Assembly: GCA_965261645.1 (NCBI GenBank)
Contig: CBDHDJ010000003.1
Coordinates: forward strand, 992,001-1,056,000
DNA length: 64,000 nucleotides
Direction: 5' to 3'
From: CBDHDJ01 sp965261645
Lineage (GTDB): Bacteria; Pseudomonadota; Alphaproteobacteria; SHVV01
Part shown: piece after piece, positions 33,605 through 42,729 of the stretch
Position numbering within the stretch: position 1 is the stretch's first letter
How the letters are laid out: each line of letters begins with the position of its first letter
Program-made: the position numbers and the translations under genes
The notes under the pieces: model-generated
What the model was told of the DNA's origin: nothing
What the model saw: the letters and a program-made list of their open reading frames with translations, nothing else
Database searches by the model: none

Positions 33605-35048
33605 CAGCCCGTTGATTAAGTCGGCGCCGTCTGATTCTCTGGTTCCCTGATTTGCAGGGGGATTTGCCGATGGCGATGGGACGGCAGAAGGATGGTCAGG
33701 GGGACCTGATGGTGAGCTGGTCGGAGATGCCGCGCTCTCCGGGTCATGTGTTTTATGACCGCTTGCAGTCGGTGCTGATCGAGGGCGGCTTCGACGCCTT
33801 TGCCGAGGCGAGCTGCCGGCCTTATTACGCGGTCCGGATGGGCGCGCCCTCGGTGCCGCCCGGGCGCTATTTCCGGATGCACCTGGTGGGCTACTTTGAG
33901 GGCATCGACAGCGAGCGCGGTCTGGAGTGGCGCTGCTCGGACTCGCTTTCGCTGCGGGCGTTCCTGCGACTGGGGAGCCGTGATCGGGTACCGGACCATT
34001 CCTGGCTGTCACGGAGCCGCACGCGCCTGCCCCATGAAGTCCACGCGGCGGTCTTCGACTGGGTTCTGGTGCTGATCGCCGAGGCGGGGCTGATCAAGGG
34101 CGAGCGCATCGGCGTCGATGCCTCGACCATGGAGGCCAACGCGGCGCTGCGGAACATCGTGCGGCGCGACAACGGCGAAGGCTACCGGGAGATGCTGGAG
34201 CGCCTGGCCCGGGAAAGCGGGGTCGAGACACCCACGGCCGAGGACCTGGCGCGTCTGGACCGGAAGCGCAAGGGCAAGAAGCTTTCCAACACGGATTGGG
34301 TTTCGAAGAGCGACCCCGAGGCCAAGATCGCCAAGATGAAGGACGGCACGACGCATCTGGCCTACAAGCCCGAGCACGCGGTGGATCTGGACACCGGCGC
34401 GGTGGTGGCGGCCGAGCTGCACCCGGCCGATGAGGGCGACACCACGACGCTTTCCAAGACCCTGGCGAAGGCCGAGGCAAACCTCGATGCGGTGGATGCG
34501 GCACCGACGTCGGAGGACCCGGCCGAATGCGTCGCCGACAAAGGTTATCACTCACGGGCAGTCTTGAGGGCTCTGAACGACAGTCCCTGGAAGACCCGGA
34601 TCGCGGCGCCCAAGCAGACCGGCTTTTCGCGCTGGCACGGTGATGAGGCGGCGCGGCGCGCGGTCACCAATAACCGTGCGCGGCTCAAGTCCGGGGTCGC
34701 CCGCGAGGCCTTCAAGCTGCGCGCCGAGATCGTCGAGCGCTGCTTTGCCCACAACCTCGATCGTGGCGGCATGCGACGAACCTGGCTGCGCGGGCGAGAG
34801 AATGTGCACAAGCGATACCTGCTCCACGTCGCCGGCCACAATCTATCGTTACTGATGCGCCAGCTCATCGGCGCCGGCACCCCGCGGGAGGCCGTGGCGG
34901 GCGGATATGGCGGTATTTTCGTTCTGCTCACGCCCACCGGGGCCATGCTGGTGGCACGGGGGGGCTCGCAAAGCGGCCAGACGGCTTTCGCCGCCGCATT
35001 CCTCATCTGGGAGTGAGAGCCGGAAAAAGCCACTTAATCAACGGGCTG
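33605..35048 (+). mobile_element. IS1182-like insertion sequence, copy 1
   Basis: A 1,444-bp element bounded by perfect 17-bp inverted repeats CAGCCCGTTGATTAAGT and ACTTAATCAACGGGCTG, flanked on both sides by CTAA (33601-33604 and 35049-35052), a 4-bp target duplication. It carries one transposase gene. A second copy of equal length lies at 56743-58186 in the same orientation. The matching duplication implies a simple insertion here. Confidence 0.92.
33670..35016 (+). CDS. IS1182-type transposase (copy 1)
   Basis: A 448-residue DDE transposase. The N-terminal domain contains AEASCRPYYAVRMGAPSVPP and YFEGIDSERGLEWRCSDSLS. The DDE core includes KGERIGVDASTMEANAALRN (first Asp), AECVADKGYHSRAVLRALND (second Asp) and the region after RAEIVERCFAHNLDRGGMRR (Glu), ending HKRYLLHVAGHNLSLLMRQL. 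This layout fits IS1182/IS5-type transposases; the subgroup is a judgement. ATG 33670 was taken; a TTG at 33652 would add six residues. It differs from copy 2 at four residues (Ala/Val, Arg/Trp, Ala/Thr, Asp/Glu). Intact. Confidence 0.88.
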   Translation: MAMGRQKDGQGDLMVSWSEMPRSPGHVFYDRLQSVLIEGGFDAFAEASCRPYYAVRMGAPSVPPGRYFRMHLVGYFEGIDSERGLEWRCSDSLSLRAFLRLGSRDRVPDHSWLSRSRTRLPHEVHAAVFDWVLVLIAEAGLIKGERIGVDASTMEANAALRNIVRRDNGEGYREMLERLARESGVETPTAEDLARLDRKRKGKKLSNTDWVSKSDPEAKIAKMKDGTTHLAYKPEHAVDLDTGAVVAAELHPADEGDTTTLSKTLAKAEANLDAVDAAPTSEDPAECVADKGYHSRAVLRALNDSPWKTRIAAPKQTGFSRWHGDEAARRAVTNNRARLKSGVAREAFKLRAEIVERCFAHNLDRGGMRRTWLRGRENVHKRYLLHVAGHNLSLLMRQLIGAGTPREAVAGGYGGIFVLLTPTGAMLVARGGSQSGQTAFAAAFLIWE

Positions 35049-35134
35049 CTAAGGGGGAAGGTTTATCCAGACCGATATCGAACGGACATCGCTAGGCCAC
35101 CGTCAAGACGGGTTTGCAATACGGGGAGGGAAAA

Positions 35135-36832
35135 ATGGGACGTGATACTCGGACCAAGGCGCATCCTTACATTCCGGAGCTCAAGGAGCAGTTGCGCAAC
35201 GGCAGGATAGACCGTCGTGAATTCCTGCGCATGACAACGATACTCGGCGTTTCGGCGGCGTCCGCCTACGCCATGGCGAGCGCCATCACCGGCCAGCCGG
35301 CAGTGCGCCGGGCGCAGGCGGCCACGCCCAACATGGGCGGCACACTGCGCTGCTCGATGATCGTCATGGACATCGCCGATCCGGCCACCTACGACTGGTC
35401 GGAGCGGGCCAACGTGGCGCGCCACGTGTGCGAATCGCTCGTCCAGGTCGGCTCGGACAATATCGCGCGCCCCTTTCTCGCCGAAGGTTGGGAGGCCTCG
35501 GAGGACCTGAAGACCTGGACCCTCCAGTTGCGCAAAGGCATCACCTGGTCGAACGGCGATGAATTCAACGCCGACGACGTCATCTTCAACATCGAGCGCT
35601 GGCTCGACCCGGCGACCGGGTCGTCCAATATCGGGCGCTTCTCCTACATGGTGACCAAGACCGATACGGGGAAGAAGGATGACAACGGCAACCCGATCAT
35701 GGAAAGCGGCATGAGCGCAGGCGCGATCGAACGAATCAACGATCACACGCTGCGCTTCAATCTCGACCGGGCGGCGCTCTCGCTGCCTGAGGACTTGGCC
35801 GACTACCCGGCGCTCATCGTCAACCGGCGCTTCGCGGACGATGGCGGCGATCTCAAGAAGAACCCGGTGGGTACCGGCCCCTTTATGTTGACCGAGTTCG
35901 CCGTCGGTGAGCAGGCGAAGCTGGTCAAGCGCGATCCCGCGCAATATTGGGGCGACGAGGTTTATCTCGACGCCATTCACTACATCGACCATGGCGATGA
36001 CCCGGCGGCGCAGATCGCGGCGCTGGCCTCGGATCAGGTCGATATCAACGACCAGACCAGCATCGAACAGGTGACCGCGAGCCAGGCCATTTCCCATCTC
36101 CAGGTGCACGAGTCGGTGACGGCGACGACGGGGGTGGCGCGCATGCGGGTGACCGAGGCGCCGTTCGACGATCCGCGCGTGCGCAAGGCGATTGCGCTCT
36201 GCGTGGATCACGACCGCATGCTGAGCCTCGTCTATCAGGGCCATGGGGCGCCGGGCGAAGATCACCACGTTTGCCCGATTCATCCGGAATACGCGCGCCT
36301 GCCCAAGGTGAGGCAGAACCACGCCGAGGCGAGGAGGTTGCTGGCCGAAGCGGGCTACGCCGATGGGCTCGACGTCAAGATCAATACCGTCGTGACACCG
36401 ACCTGGGAGGCCAACGCGTGCAAGGCGCTGGCGGAAATGTGCCGGCCCGCCGGCATCAATGTCTACATCCATGTGATGCCCGGCGCGATCTACTGGGATC
36501 GCTGGCTGTCGGCGCCGTTCAGCTTCACCTCGTGGGCCCACCGCCCGCTTGGCGTGCAGGTGCTCAATCTCGCCTACCGCACCGGCGTGCCATGGAACGA
36601 GACGTCCTACGCCAACCCGGAGTTCGACCGCGTTCTCGACGCCGCCAGCGCGACCCTCGATCCCGACGAGCGGCGCAAGCACATGGCCAAGTTGGAATCG
36701 ATCCTTCAGGAAGATGCGATCGTGTCCCAGCCGCTGTGGCGCTCGCTCTTCACAACGGCCAACAAGAGGGTGCAGAATTTCAAAATCCATGTCGCGCGCG
36801 AGCAGCATTTCAACAAGGTCTGGCTCGCCTAG
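35135..36832 (+). CDS. peptide/nickel-type ABC transporter substrate-binding protein (Tat signal)
   Basis: A 565-residue family-5 binding protein starting MGRDTRTKAHPYIPELKEQL. Its signal is a twin-arginine type: RIDRREFLRMTTILGVSAAS (RREFLR), so it is exported folded. SBP_bac_5 marks include EGWEASEDLKTWTLQLRKGI, TWSNGDEFNADDVIFNIERW, KNPVGTGPFMLTEFAVGEQA and FDDPRVRKAIALCVDHDRML. The start follows a GGGGAGG ribosome-binding site only 87 bases after IS1182-like copy 1, so native promoter sequence has probably been displaced. The two permease genes follow. The substrate is not predictable beyond peptide-like or glutathione-like solutes. Confidence 0.93.
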   Translation: MGRDTRTKAHPYIPELKEQLRNGRIDRREFLRMTTILGVSAASAYAMASAITGQPAVRRAQAATPNMGGTLRCSMIVMDIADPATYDWSERANVARHVCESLVQVGSDNIARPFLAEGWEASEDLKTWTLQLRKGITWSNGDEFNADDVIFNIERWLDPATGSSNIGRFSYMVTKTDTGKKDDNGNPIMESGMSAGAIERINDHTLRFNLDRAALSLPEDLADYPALIVNRRFADDGGDLKKNPVGTGPFMLTEFAVGEQAKLVKRDPAQYWGDEVYLDAIHYIDHGDDPAAQIAALASDQVDINDQTSIEQVTASQAISHLQVHESVTATTGVARMRVTEAPFDDPRVRKAIALCVDHDRMLSLVYQGHGAPGEDHHVCPIHPEYARLPKVRQNHAEARRLLAEAGYADGLDVKINTVVTPTWEANACKALAEMCRPAGINVYIHVMPGAIYWDRWLSAPFSFTSWAHRPLGVQVLNLAYRTGVPWNETSYANPEFDRVLDAASATLDPDERRKHMAKLESILQEDAIVSQPLWRSLFTTANKRVQNFKIHVAREQHFNKVWLA

Positions 36833-36949
36833 GCGCAAGAGCCACAACATCGCCGATGGGGCCGGGGCGGGGCGGGCGCGTCGCCATCCCGGCCCCAGCC
36901 GTTTAGCGCGCCGCCGGCGCACGCGTAACCTGCCGTCCGGTCGTTTCCC

Positions 36950-37882
36950 GTGATTCTTTTCATCGCCAAGCGAATCGCCTTCATGGCGCTCACCATGCTG
37001 GTGGTCTCGCTGGTTGTGTTCCTGGTTATGGAGTTTTCGCCGGGCAACGTGGCGACCAAAGTGCTCGGCCCCTATTCGACGGAGGAACAGCGCCTGCTCT
37101 GGCTCGAGGCCCACGGTTATTTCCGGCCGGTGCACGAGCGCTACTTGGCCTGGCTTGGCCGCTTTGTCAGCGGCGATTTCGGTCAATCGATCATTTTCAA
37201 GGTGCCGGTGAGTGACGTGCTGTGGTCCCGCCTGCTGAACACGGCGATTCTCGGGCTGGTGACGTATCTCATCATGGTGCCGCTCGCACTGACGTTCGGC
37301 GTCATGGCGGGCATGCGCGAAGGCTCGAAGCTCGACCGCACTATTTCGGTCGCGAGCATCATCACCACCTCGATCCCCGAATTCGCCAGCGCGGTCTTCC
37401 TGGCCGCGATCTTCGTCTTCTGGCTCGCCTTGTTGCCCGGTACGAGCGGCATGGCCAATGGCTTCAATCCACTCGAACTTGTCCTGCCGGTCCTCGTTCT
37501 GGTGCTCTATGCGTTCGGCTATCTTGCCCGCATGACGCGGGCCTCGATGGCCGAAGTCATGACGACGCCCTATGTCCGTACGGCGGTTCTCAAGGGCCTG
37601 CCCTATCAGCGGGTCATCCTGCGCCATGTGCTGCGCAATGCCCTGCTCGCGCCGTTCACCGTGATCATGCTGCAGATCAACTGGCTGCTCTCCGGCGTGA
37701 TCGTGGTGGAATTTTTCTTTGCCTATAAAGGCTTCGGCGCACTGCTTCTCGACGCCTCGCTCAATCAGGACATCTTCGTGATCGAGGCCTGCGCGATGGT
37801 GGCCGTCTTCGTCGCCGTGACCACGCAAACCATCGCGGATGTGGGCTACACATTCCTCAATCCGCGCATTCGATTCCGCTAG
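36950..37882 (+). CDS. peptide-type ABC transporter permease (DppB-like)
   Basis: A 310-residue inner-membrane permease with six helices, starting at a GTG (ILFIAKRIAFMALTMLVVSL). The family block GRFVSGDFGQSIIFKVPVSD is present, as is the EAA loop ASMAEVMTTPYVRTAVLKGL followed by PYQRVILRHVLRNALLAPFT. It pairs with the DppC-like protein encoded 6 bases downstream. There is a 117-base gap after the binding-protein gene. No ATPase gene (DppD or DppF type) follows in the window. Confidence 0.93.
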   Translation: MILFIAKRIAFMALTMLVVSLVVFLVMEFSPGNVATKVLGPYSTEEQRLLWLEAHGYFRPVHERYLAWLGRFVSGDFGQSIIFKVPVSDVLWSRLLNTAILGLVTYLIMVPLALTFGVMAGMREGSKLDRTISVASIITTSIPEFASAVFLAAIFVFWLALLPGTSGMANGFNPLELVLPVLVLVLYAFGYLARMTRASMAEVMTTPYVRTAVLKGLPYQRVILRHVLRNALLAPFTVIMLQINWLLSGVIVVEFFFAYKGFGALLLDASLNQDIFVIEACAMVAVFVAVTTQTIADVGYTFLNPRIRFR

Positions 37883-37888
37883 GCACGC

Positions 37889-38791
37889 GTGATGATTGAC
37901 AAATCCGTGAGTCTTCCGCCCGCCCGCCTGCAATCCCGAGCGGGGCCGTGGCGGCGCTCGCTCCGCATGGCGGCGCGGCTCAGCGAAAGCACGGTGGGGC
38001 TGATCGGTGCGGGACTGATCGTGTTTTGGGTGCTTGTGGCGATCTTTGCCGGCGCGATCGCGCCTTTCCCGCCCAATGCGAACTTGGTACCGTTCCAGAC
38101 CATTGCGGCGCCCACGCTCGATGGCGGCACGTTCTGGCTCGGGACCGATCATTTGGGCCGCGACATTCTCTCCCGCGTCATCTGGGGCTCGCGCACCGTC
38201 CTCACCTATGCGCCACTGGCGACGCTGTCGGCCCTCGTGATAGGGATCGTCCTCGGCCTGTTCGCCGGCTACTACAGGGGCTGGCTGGACGAGGTCCTGT
38301 CGCGCCTCGGCGACATCATCCTGTCGTTTCCCGTCATGGTGCTTTACATCATCATTATCGCCACGGTGGGCGCTTCGGGTCTGAATATCGTTCTGGCGGT
38401 GACGTTCGCGAGCGCCCCGGGCGTCATGCGCATCGTCCGCGGTCTCACTCTCGATCTGCGCACGCGAAGCTACGTGTCCGCGGCGCAGTCCCGGGGCGAA
38501 GTGCCGCTCTACGTCATGTTCGTCGAAATCCTGCCCAACGTCCGCGGGCCGTTGGTCGTCGATGCCTGCCTGCGCATGGGCTATGTCACCATCACTATCG
38601 GCGTTCTCGGCTTTCTCGGGCTCGGCCTGCCACCGCCAGATCCGGATTGGGGCGGCATGATCAACGAGGCGCGCGCCATGGCAATGGTCTTTCCGCACAT
38701 GACGCTGTTTCCCTGCATCGCCATCTCATCGCTCGTCCTCGGCTTCAATCTCTTGGCGGATGGCCTGCGCGAAATCTCGCTTAAGGATTGA
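37889..38791 (+). CDS. peptide-type ABC transporter permease (DppC-like)
   Basis: A 300-residue permease with the DppC features LSESTVGLIGAGLIVFWVLV (first helix), GGTFWLGTDHLGRDILSRVI (conserved GTDxLGRD motif), and the EAA loop LRTRSYVSAAQSRGEVPLYV. The C-terminus LGLGLPPPDPDWGGMINEAR is also typical. It completes the channel with the preceding DppB-like protein. Operon partners supplying ATP hydrolysis must lie elsewhere; the next gene is an unrelated exported PDZ protein. Confidence 0.94.
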   Translation: MMIDKSVSLPPARLQSRAGPWRRSLRMAARLSESTVGLIGAGLIVFWVLVAIFAGAIAPFPPNANLVPFQTIAAPTLDGGTFWLGTDHLGRDILSRVIWGSRTVLTYAPLATLSALVIGIVLGLFAGYYRGWLDEVLSRLGDIILSFPVMVLYIIIIATVGASGLNIVLAVTFASAPGVMRIVRGLTLDLRTRSYVSAAQSRGEVPLYVMFVEILPNVRGPLVVDACLRMGYVTITIGVLGFLGLGLPPPDPDWGGMINEARAMAMVFPHMTLFPCIAISSLVLGFNLLADGLREISLKD

Positions 38792-38888
38792 AGTGCGGTT
38801 CCGGCCCGGATCGGCCATAGGCTGGCCAACCGCGGATCGATCGGATAACGTGAAACATTCTACGGATGGAACCTCGCTCTTGCCGCGC

Positions 38889-39872
38889 ATGAGTGTTTCT
38901 CAGCTCTTTGTGGTCTGCGCTCTGTTTGTCGTCGGCGCCGTACTGCCGGGACCAGCAAACGCGGCCGACAATCCCCTCGACGCCGTTGTCCGTCTGACCG
39001 CGGAAATCCCACCCGATGCGCACACGGCGCAAGGTCTCGGCACGTTCCGCGAAGGGAACGGTGTCGTCATCGATGACGGCGGGATCGTGCTGACGATCGG
39101 CTATCTCATTCTCGAGGCGATGTCGGTCAACGTGCATGATGCCGCCGGCCGCCCCGTCCCGGCTGATATCGTCGCCTACGATTACGACACAGGGTTTGGA
39201 CTGGTGCGCGCGATACGGCCGCTCGGCGTCAAACCAGTTCACCTCGGGGATTCGAGCGAACTCAAGCAGAACCAGCCCGTTCTGATCGCCGATCACCGGG
39301 GCGCCGCCGCCGCCGTTGGCGCCTACGTTGTCTCGCGGCGGGAGTTCGCCGGCTTTTGGGAATATCTTCTGGACGACGCGATCTTCACCTCGCCCCCGCA
39401 TTCCAATTGGGCGGGCAGTGCCCTGATCAGCCAGGACGGCAGGTTGCAGGGCGTCGGCTCGCTGTTCGTTTACGATGCGGCGGGTGGCGAGGAGATCGTT
39501 CCGGGCAACATGTTCGTCCCGATCGACCTGCTGAAACCGATCCTCGGGGATCTCTTGCTCGACGGCCGCAGCCAACGCCCCGCCAAGCCATGGCTCGGGC
39601 TCTTTACGATGGAGCGCAACGGTCAACTCATGGTGACCCGCGTGAGCCCCGAGGGACCGGCCGAGCAGGCGGGCATCGAGGTCGGCGACTATGTCATCGC
39701 CGTCAAGGGCGAGCGCGTTACGACGGTGCCCGAACTCTACCGTCGCGTCTGGGCCTTGGGCGAATCCGGTGTCGAAGTGCCGCTCTCCATTCTCAAAGGG
39801 AATGTCCGGCGCGACATCGCCGTGATCTCGGGCGATCGGTACGACTATTTCCGGCTTCAGAAAAGTTATTGA
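38889..39872 (+). CDS. exported S1C-protease-like PDZ protein lacking the catalytic triad
   Basis: A 327-residue protein with signal peptide MSVSQLFVVCALFVVGAVLP ending near ANA. A trypsin-like (HtrA-type) domain (about 30-215) and a PDZ domain (about 225-320, with MVTRVSPEGPAEQAGIEVGD) follow. The triad is degenerate. The His loop, normally TNxHV, reads LTIGYLILEA. The Asp region is YDYDTGFGLVRA. The Ser loop, normally GNSGGP, reads SNWAGSALIS. So it is probably a non-catalytic chaperone-like or scaffold protein of the periplasm. The closest pattern is a conserved alphaproteobacterial HtrA-like family. It lies 98 bases after the DppC-like gene. Confidence 0.85.
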   Translation: MSVSQLFVVCALFVVGAVLPGPANAADNPLDAVVRLTAEIPPDAHTAQGLGTFREGNGVVIDDGGIVLTIGYLILEAMSVNVHDAAGRPVPADIVAYDYDTGFGLVRAIRPLGVKPVHLGDSSELKQNQPVLIADHRGAAAAVGAYVVSRREFAGFWEYLLDDAIFTSPPHSNWAGSALISQDGRLQGVGSLFVYDAAGGEEIVPGNMFVPIDLLKPILGDLLLDGRSQRPAKPWLGLFTMERNGQLMVTRVSPEGPAEQAGIEVGDYVIAVKGERVTTVPELYRRVWALGESGVEVPLSILKGNVRRDIAVISGDRYDYFRLQKSY

Positions 39873-40182
39873 GCCGGCCGGTTCGGAACAGCGCGCGGCG
39901 CGCCTCAGGGCTCCTGCCCGCGGCAAGGCAGCAAAATCCCACCCGCTGCGGATTTAAGAATTAATCTCAAGAAAGTCACTAAAGCCATTAAAATACAATG
40001 ATAATGTGGCTTCGAGAAACCAATTCCATTAAATTTCCCTTAACGGATTCTCATTATGGTGCGTCCCACGGCCGTCGCTGCACGCGACCACTACTGCGCG
40101 CCGCGATCCCTGTCCCCGGCCCACGCCGGTGACCCGATAGGCCAGAAAGGCCATCCCCTTTCTCCTTGTACGGGGCCACAGG
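39873..40182 (+). other. intergenic regulatory region with CtrA box
   Basis: About 310 bases between the PDZ protein and the receiver-GGDEF-EAL gene. The middle part (39950-40060) is clearly A+T-rich compared with the surroundings. It contains TTTAAGAATTAATC and a perfect CtrA box at 40029-40043. No gene was recognised. It is the likely promoter of the downstream gene. Confidence 0.6.
40029..40043 (+). promoter_or_regulatory. CtrA binding site (TTAA-N7-TTAA)
   Basis: TTAAATTTCCCTTAA is a perfect match to the full CtrA box, the cell-cycle regulator site of alphaproteobacteria. It lies 140 bases upstream of the start of a c-di-GMP enzyme gene, inside an A+T-rich stretch. Cell-cycle or motility-linked control is therefore likely but inferred from sequence only. 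Confidence 0.7.
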
Positions 40183-41922
40183 ATGACGTTGCCAGCACCT
40201 TACAAAATACTCCTCGCCACAAGTAATACGCACGACCGCAAAACCCTGTCCGCCTCACTAACCGACGCGCAGCTCCCGTTCGAAATCAACCATGCCGAAA
40301 GCAGCCCAACGGCCATCGAGAACCTGAGCAACCACTATTACGACTGCGCCGTGATCGACACCAACCTGCCCGACGGCAGCGGGGTTGGGGTTCTTAGGCA
40401 GCTTAGGGATCAGGGTGTCGCCACGCCCGTCATCATGATCAGCAAGACCCATGGCGACAAGACCGTGGCCGAGATGCTGCGCGTCGGTGCCGAGGACTGT
40501 CTCACGCAGGACGAAGCCGTCGCTGGGCAGTTGGTGCGGAGCCTCTGGCAAGCGGTGCGCCTGTACCGCGCCGAGCGCAACTCGGTCGATGCGCAAATCA
40601 AGCTTTCCCATCAGTCGCTGTACGACGATCTGACGGGGTTGGCCAACCGAGCGTTGTTTCTGGACCGGTTGGAGCAGGCGATCGCGGTGGCCAAGCGCGA
40701 CGACCGCCAGGTGGCGCTGCTGATCATGGACCTCAATCGATTCCGCGATATCAACCGGACCCTGAGCCGCGCGGCGGGCGACCAATTGCTGCAGGCCGTG
40801 GCCGCCCGGCTCCGCGAGGGGCGGCGAGAATCCGATACCTTGGCTCGCCTCGGCGGCGATGAATTAGCCCAACTGCAGCCTACCGGCGCCACCCTTGCCG
40901 GCGCCATCAACGCGGCTCAGCGGATTATCGAGACGCTGGCCGCACCAATTACCGTGCACGGCCACAATCTCGCCATCGGTATCAGCATCGGGATTGCGCT
41001 CTTCCCCACCCACGGCACCGATGCGGCAACGCTTCTCCGTCGCGCCGATATCGCGATGTACGCGGCGAAGCGAGATAACCGCGGCTATGCCGTATATGCC
41101 GGCGAGGACGACCCGGAGAGCCTCTTGCAGCTGTCGCTCGCCGCCGATCTCAGGCGCGCGGTCGAGGACGGCGAAATGATTCTGCATTACCAGCCCAAGG
41201 TCGTCATGGGCGGGTCCCGGCTGTGCGGCGTGGAATCCCTGGTCCGCTGGCAGCACCCGGAACGCGGCATGATCGCGCCGGATGTCTTCATCCCTCTGGC
41301 CGAACAGTCCGGCGTCATCGAGCCCCTGACGCGGTGGGTACTGGACCACGCGCTCATGCAGCAACGCGAGTGGCGCGAGCAGGGTTACCGGATTCCCGTG
41401 TCCGTCAACCTATGCCCGACCACGCTTCACGACACCTCTTTCCCCGACACGGTCGCCAACTTGCTCGAACGCTGGGCTGCGCCGCGGCACGCGCTGTCGC
41501 TGGAGATCACCGAGACAGCGATCATGTCGGACGTGGCCCGGGCGACGGAAACGGCGAACCGCCTCAACGGCATGGGCGTGCGCATCTCGATCGACGATTT
41601 CGGCACCGGCTACACCTCGTTCGCCTATATCCGCAAGCTGCCGATCAATGAAATCAAGGTGGACAAGTCGTTCGTGCTCAACATGTCATCGGTTCCCGAT
41701 GACGAAGTGATCGTGCGCAGCATCGTCACGCTGGGGCTCAATCTCGGCGTCGACGTGGTCACGGAAGGCGTCGAGGACGACACGACATGGAATCTTCTCG
41801 CCGCGCTCGACTGCACGCAGGCGCAGGGCTATTTTATCAGCCCACCGGTCGCCGCGGAAAACCTGCGCGCCTGGTTGGCGAACTCGTCATGGGCGGGCGG
41901 CGTCAAGGGTGCCGCGGCGTAG
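40183..41922 (+). CDS. receiver-GGDEF-EAL protein (c-di-GMP turnover)
   Basis: A 579-residue cytoplasmic protein. Receiver domain (about 8-125): phospho-acceptor Asp in CAVIDTNLPDGSG, followed by ISKTHGDKT. GGDEF domain (about 145-305): LYDDLTGLANRALFLDRLEQ, with active-site motif GGDEL instead of GGDEF. EAL domain (about 325-565): ESLVRW in place of EALVRW, then LEITETAIM, IDDFGTGYTSFAYIRKLPIN, IKVDKSFV, VVTEGVEDD and QAQGYFIS, so the phosphodiesterase site appears largely intact. It may degrade c-di-GMP in response to phosphorylation while the cyclase part may be weak. A CtrA box lies upstream. No kinase is adjacent. Confidence 0.92.
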   Translation: MTLPAPYKILLATSNTHDRKTLSASLTDAQLPFEINHAESSPTAIENLSNHYYDCAVIDTNLPDGSGVGVLRQLRDQGVATPVIMISKTHGDKTVAEMLRVGAEDCLTQDEAVAGQLVRSLWQAVRLYRAERNSVDAQIKLSHQSLYDDLTGLANRALFLDRLEQAIAVAKRDDRQVALLIMDLNRFRDINRTLSRAAGDQLLQAVAARLREGRRESDTLARLGGDELAQLQPTGATLAGAINAAQRIIETLAAPITVHGHNLAIGISIGIALFPTHGTDAATLLRRADIAMYAAKRDNRGYAVYAGEDDPESLLQLSLAADLRRAVEDGEMILHYQPKVVMGGSRLCGVESLVRWQHPERGMIAPDVFIPLAEQSGVIEPLTRWVLDHALMQQREWREQGYRIPVSVNLCPTTLHDTSFPDTVANLLERWAAPRHALSLEITETAIMSDVARATETANRLNGMGVRISIDDFGTGYTSFAYIRKLPINEIKVDKSFVLNMSSVPDDEVIVRSIVTLGLNLGVDVVTEGVEDDTTWNLLAALDCTQAQGYFISPPVAAENLRAWLANSSWAGGVKGAAA

Positions 41923-41987
41923 ATTGAACCCTGCCCCGTGCCAGCGCCGATGGGGCGCGGGGGAACGCAATCGAGTCTGATACGGGA

Positions 41988-42707
41988 ATGAGGATGCAAT
42001 ACGGTATTGGCCCTGACCCCCGGCTCGACGCCAGCGCGCGAATAGGCCGCCGCCCGTCAAGGTCCCGTCGGTTCGTCGTCGCGCTGGCCACGGTGGCCAT
42101 GTTGTGGCTGTCCATGGGCGGATCGCCGAGCGCTCTCGTCGCGCTTTCCCCGGCCGAGCAAGACGCCGTTGCCTTCGTCCAGCGGCTCGGCGATCAGGCG
42201 ATCCAGGCGCTGGGTGCGTCCGACATGTCGCTCGAAGAGCGCGAAAAACAAGTACGCGGCCTGCTGCGTGAGGGCTTCGATTTCGCCTTTATCGGCCGGT
42301 TCGTCCTCGGGCGTCATTAGCGCACCATGACGCCGGAGCAGCGGAGCGATTATCTGCAACTCTTCAGCGCCTTCGTGCTCAAGGTCTATTCCTCGCGCCT
42401 TGGCGGCTATGCCGGCGAGACCTTCAAGGTCACAGGCACGCGGCCCGCCGGCAAACAAGACATTCTCGTGAGAACCGAGATCATCCGGCCAAGCGGTCCG
42501 CCGCTCGACTGCGAATGGCGCGTTCGTGTGATCGATGGCCGTCAACGGATCATCGATGTCATGGTCGCCGGGATCAGTATGGCGATCACCCAGCGCTCCG
42601 AATTTACCTCCGTCATCAGCAGAAACGGATACGAGGGCCTGCTTCAGGCGTTGCGGGCTCGCGCAATGAAGATGCCGGCAACGGCGAGTGCCGCGACCGG
42701 CGGATAA
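41988..42707 (+). pseudogene. mlaC: MlaC-family phospholipid carrier with in-frame amber stop
   Basis: Periplasmic shuttle that carries phospholipid between MlaA in the outer membrane and MlaD. It has a basic N-terminus and a signal helix (RRFVVALATVAMLWLSMGGS), then the Ttg2D/MlaC domain: QVRGLLREGFDFAFIGRFVL and GRH, a TAG at 42318-42320, then RTMTPEQRSDYLQLFSAFVL. It continues IRPSGPPLDCEWRVRVIDGR and GYEGLLQALRARAM. Relatives have GRYWR at this place, so the stop replaces a Trp codon (TGG to TAG). All else is intact in one frame. Restart at the ATG 42327 would give a protein without signal peptide. A base error is possible. Confidence 0.88.
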
Positions 42708-42729
42708 CCCCTAGAAAAGGGGGGAAGTC

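Noticed and set aside
35063..38698. A 1,211-codon open frame on the minus strand opposite the peptide transporter genes
   Set aside because: No domain is recognisable and its composition is that of a GC-rich shadow frame; three well-conserved plus-strand genes occupy the same DNA.
24177..42320. Possible stop-codon reassignment, given in-frame TAG and TAA codons in mlaC, mlaE and IS3 orfB
   Set aside because: The stops would stand for different residues (Trp, Leu, Gln or Glu) and normal genes in the window end at TAG, TAA and TGA, so recoding is not supported.
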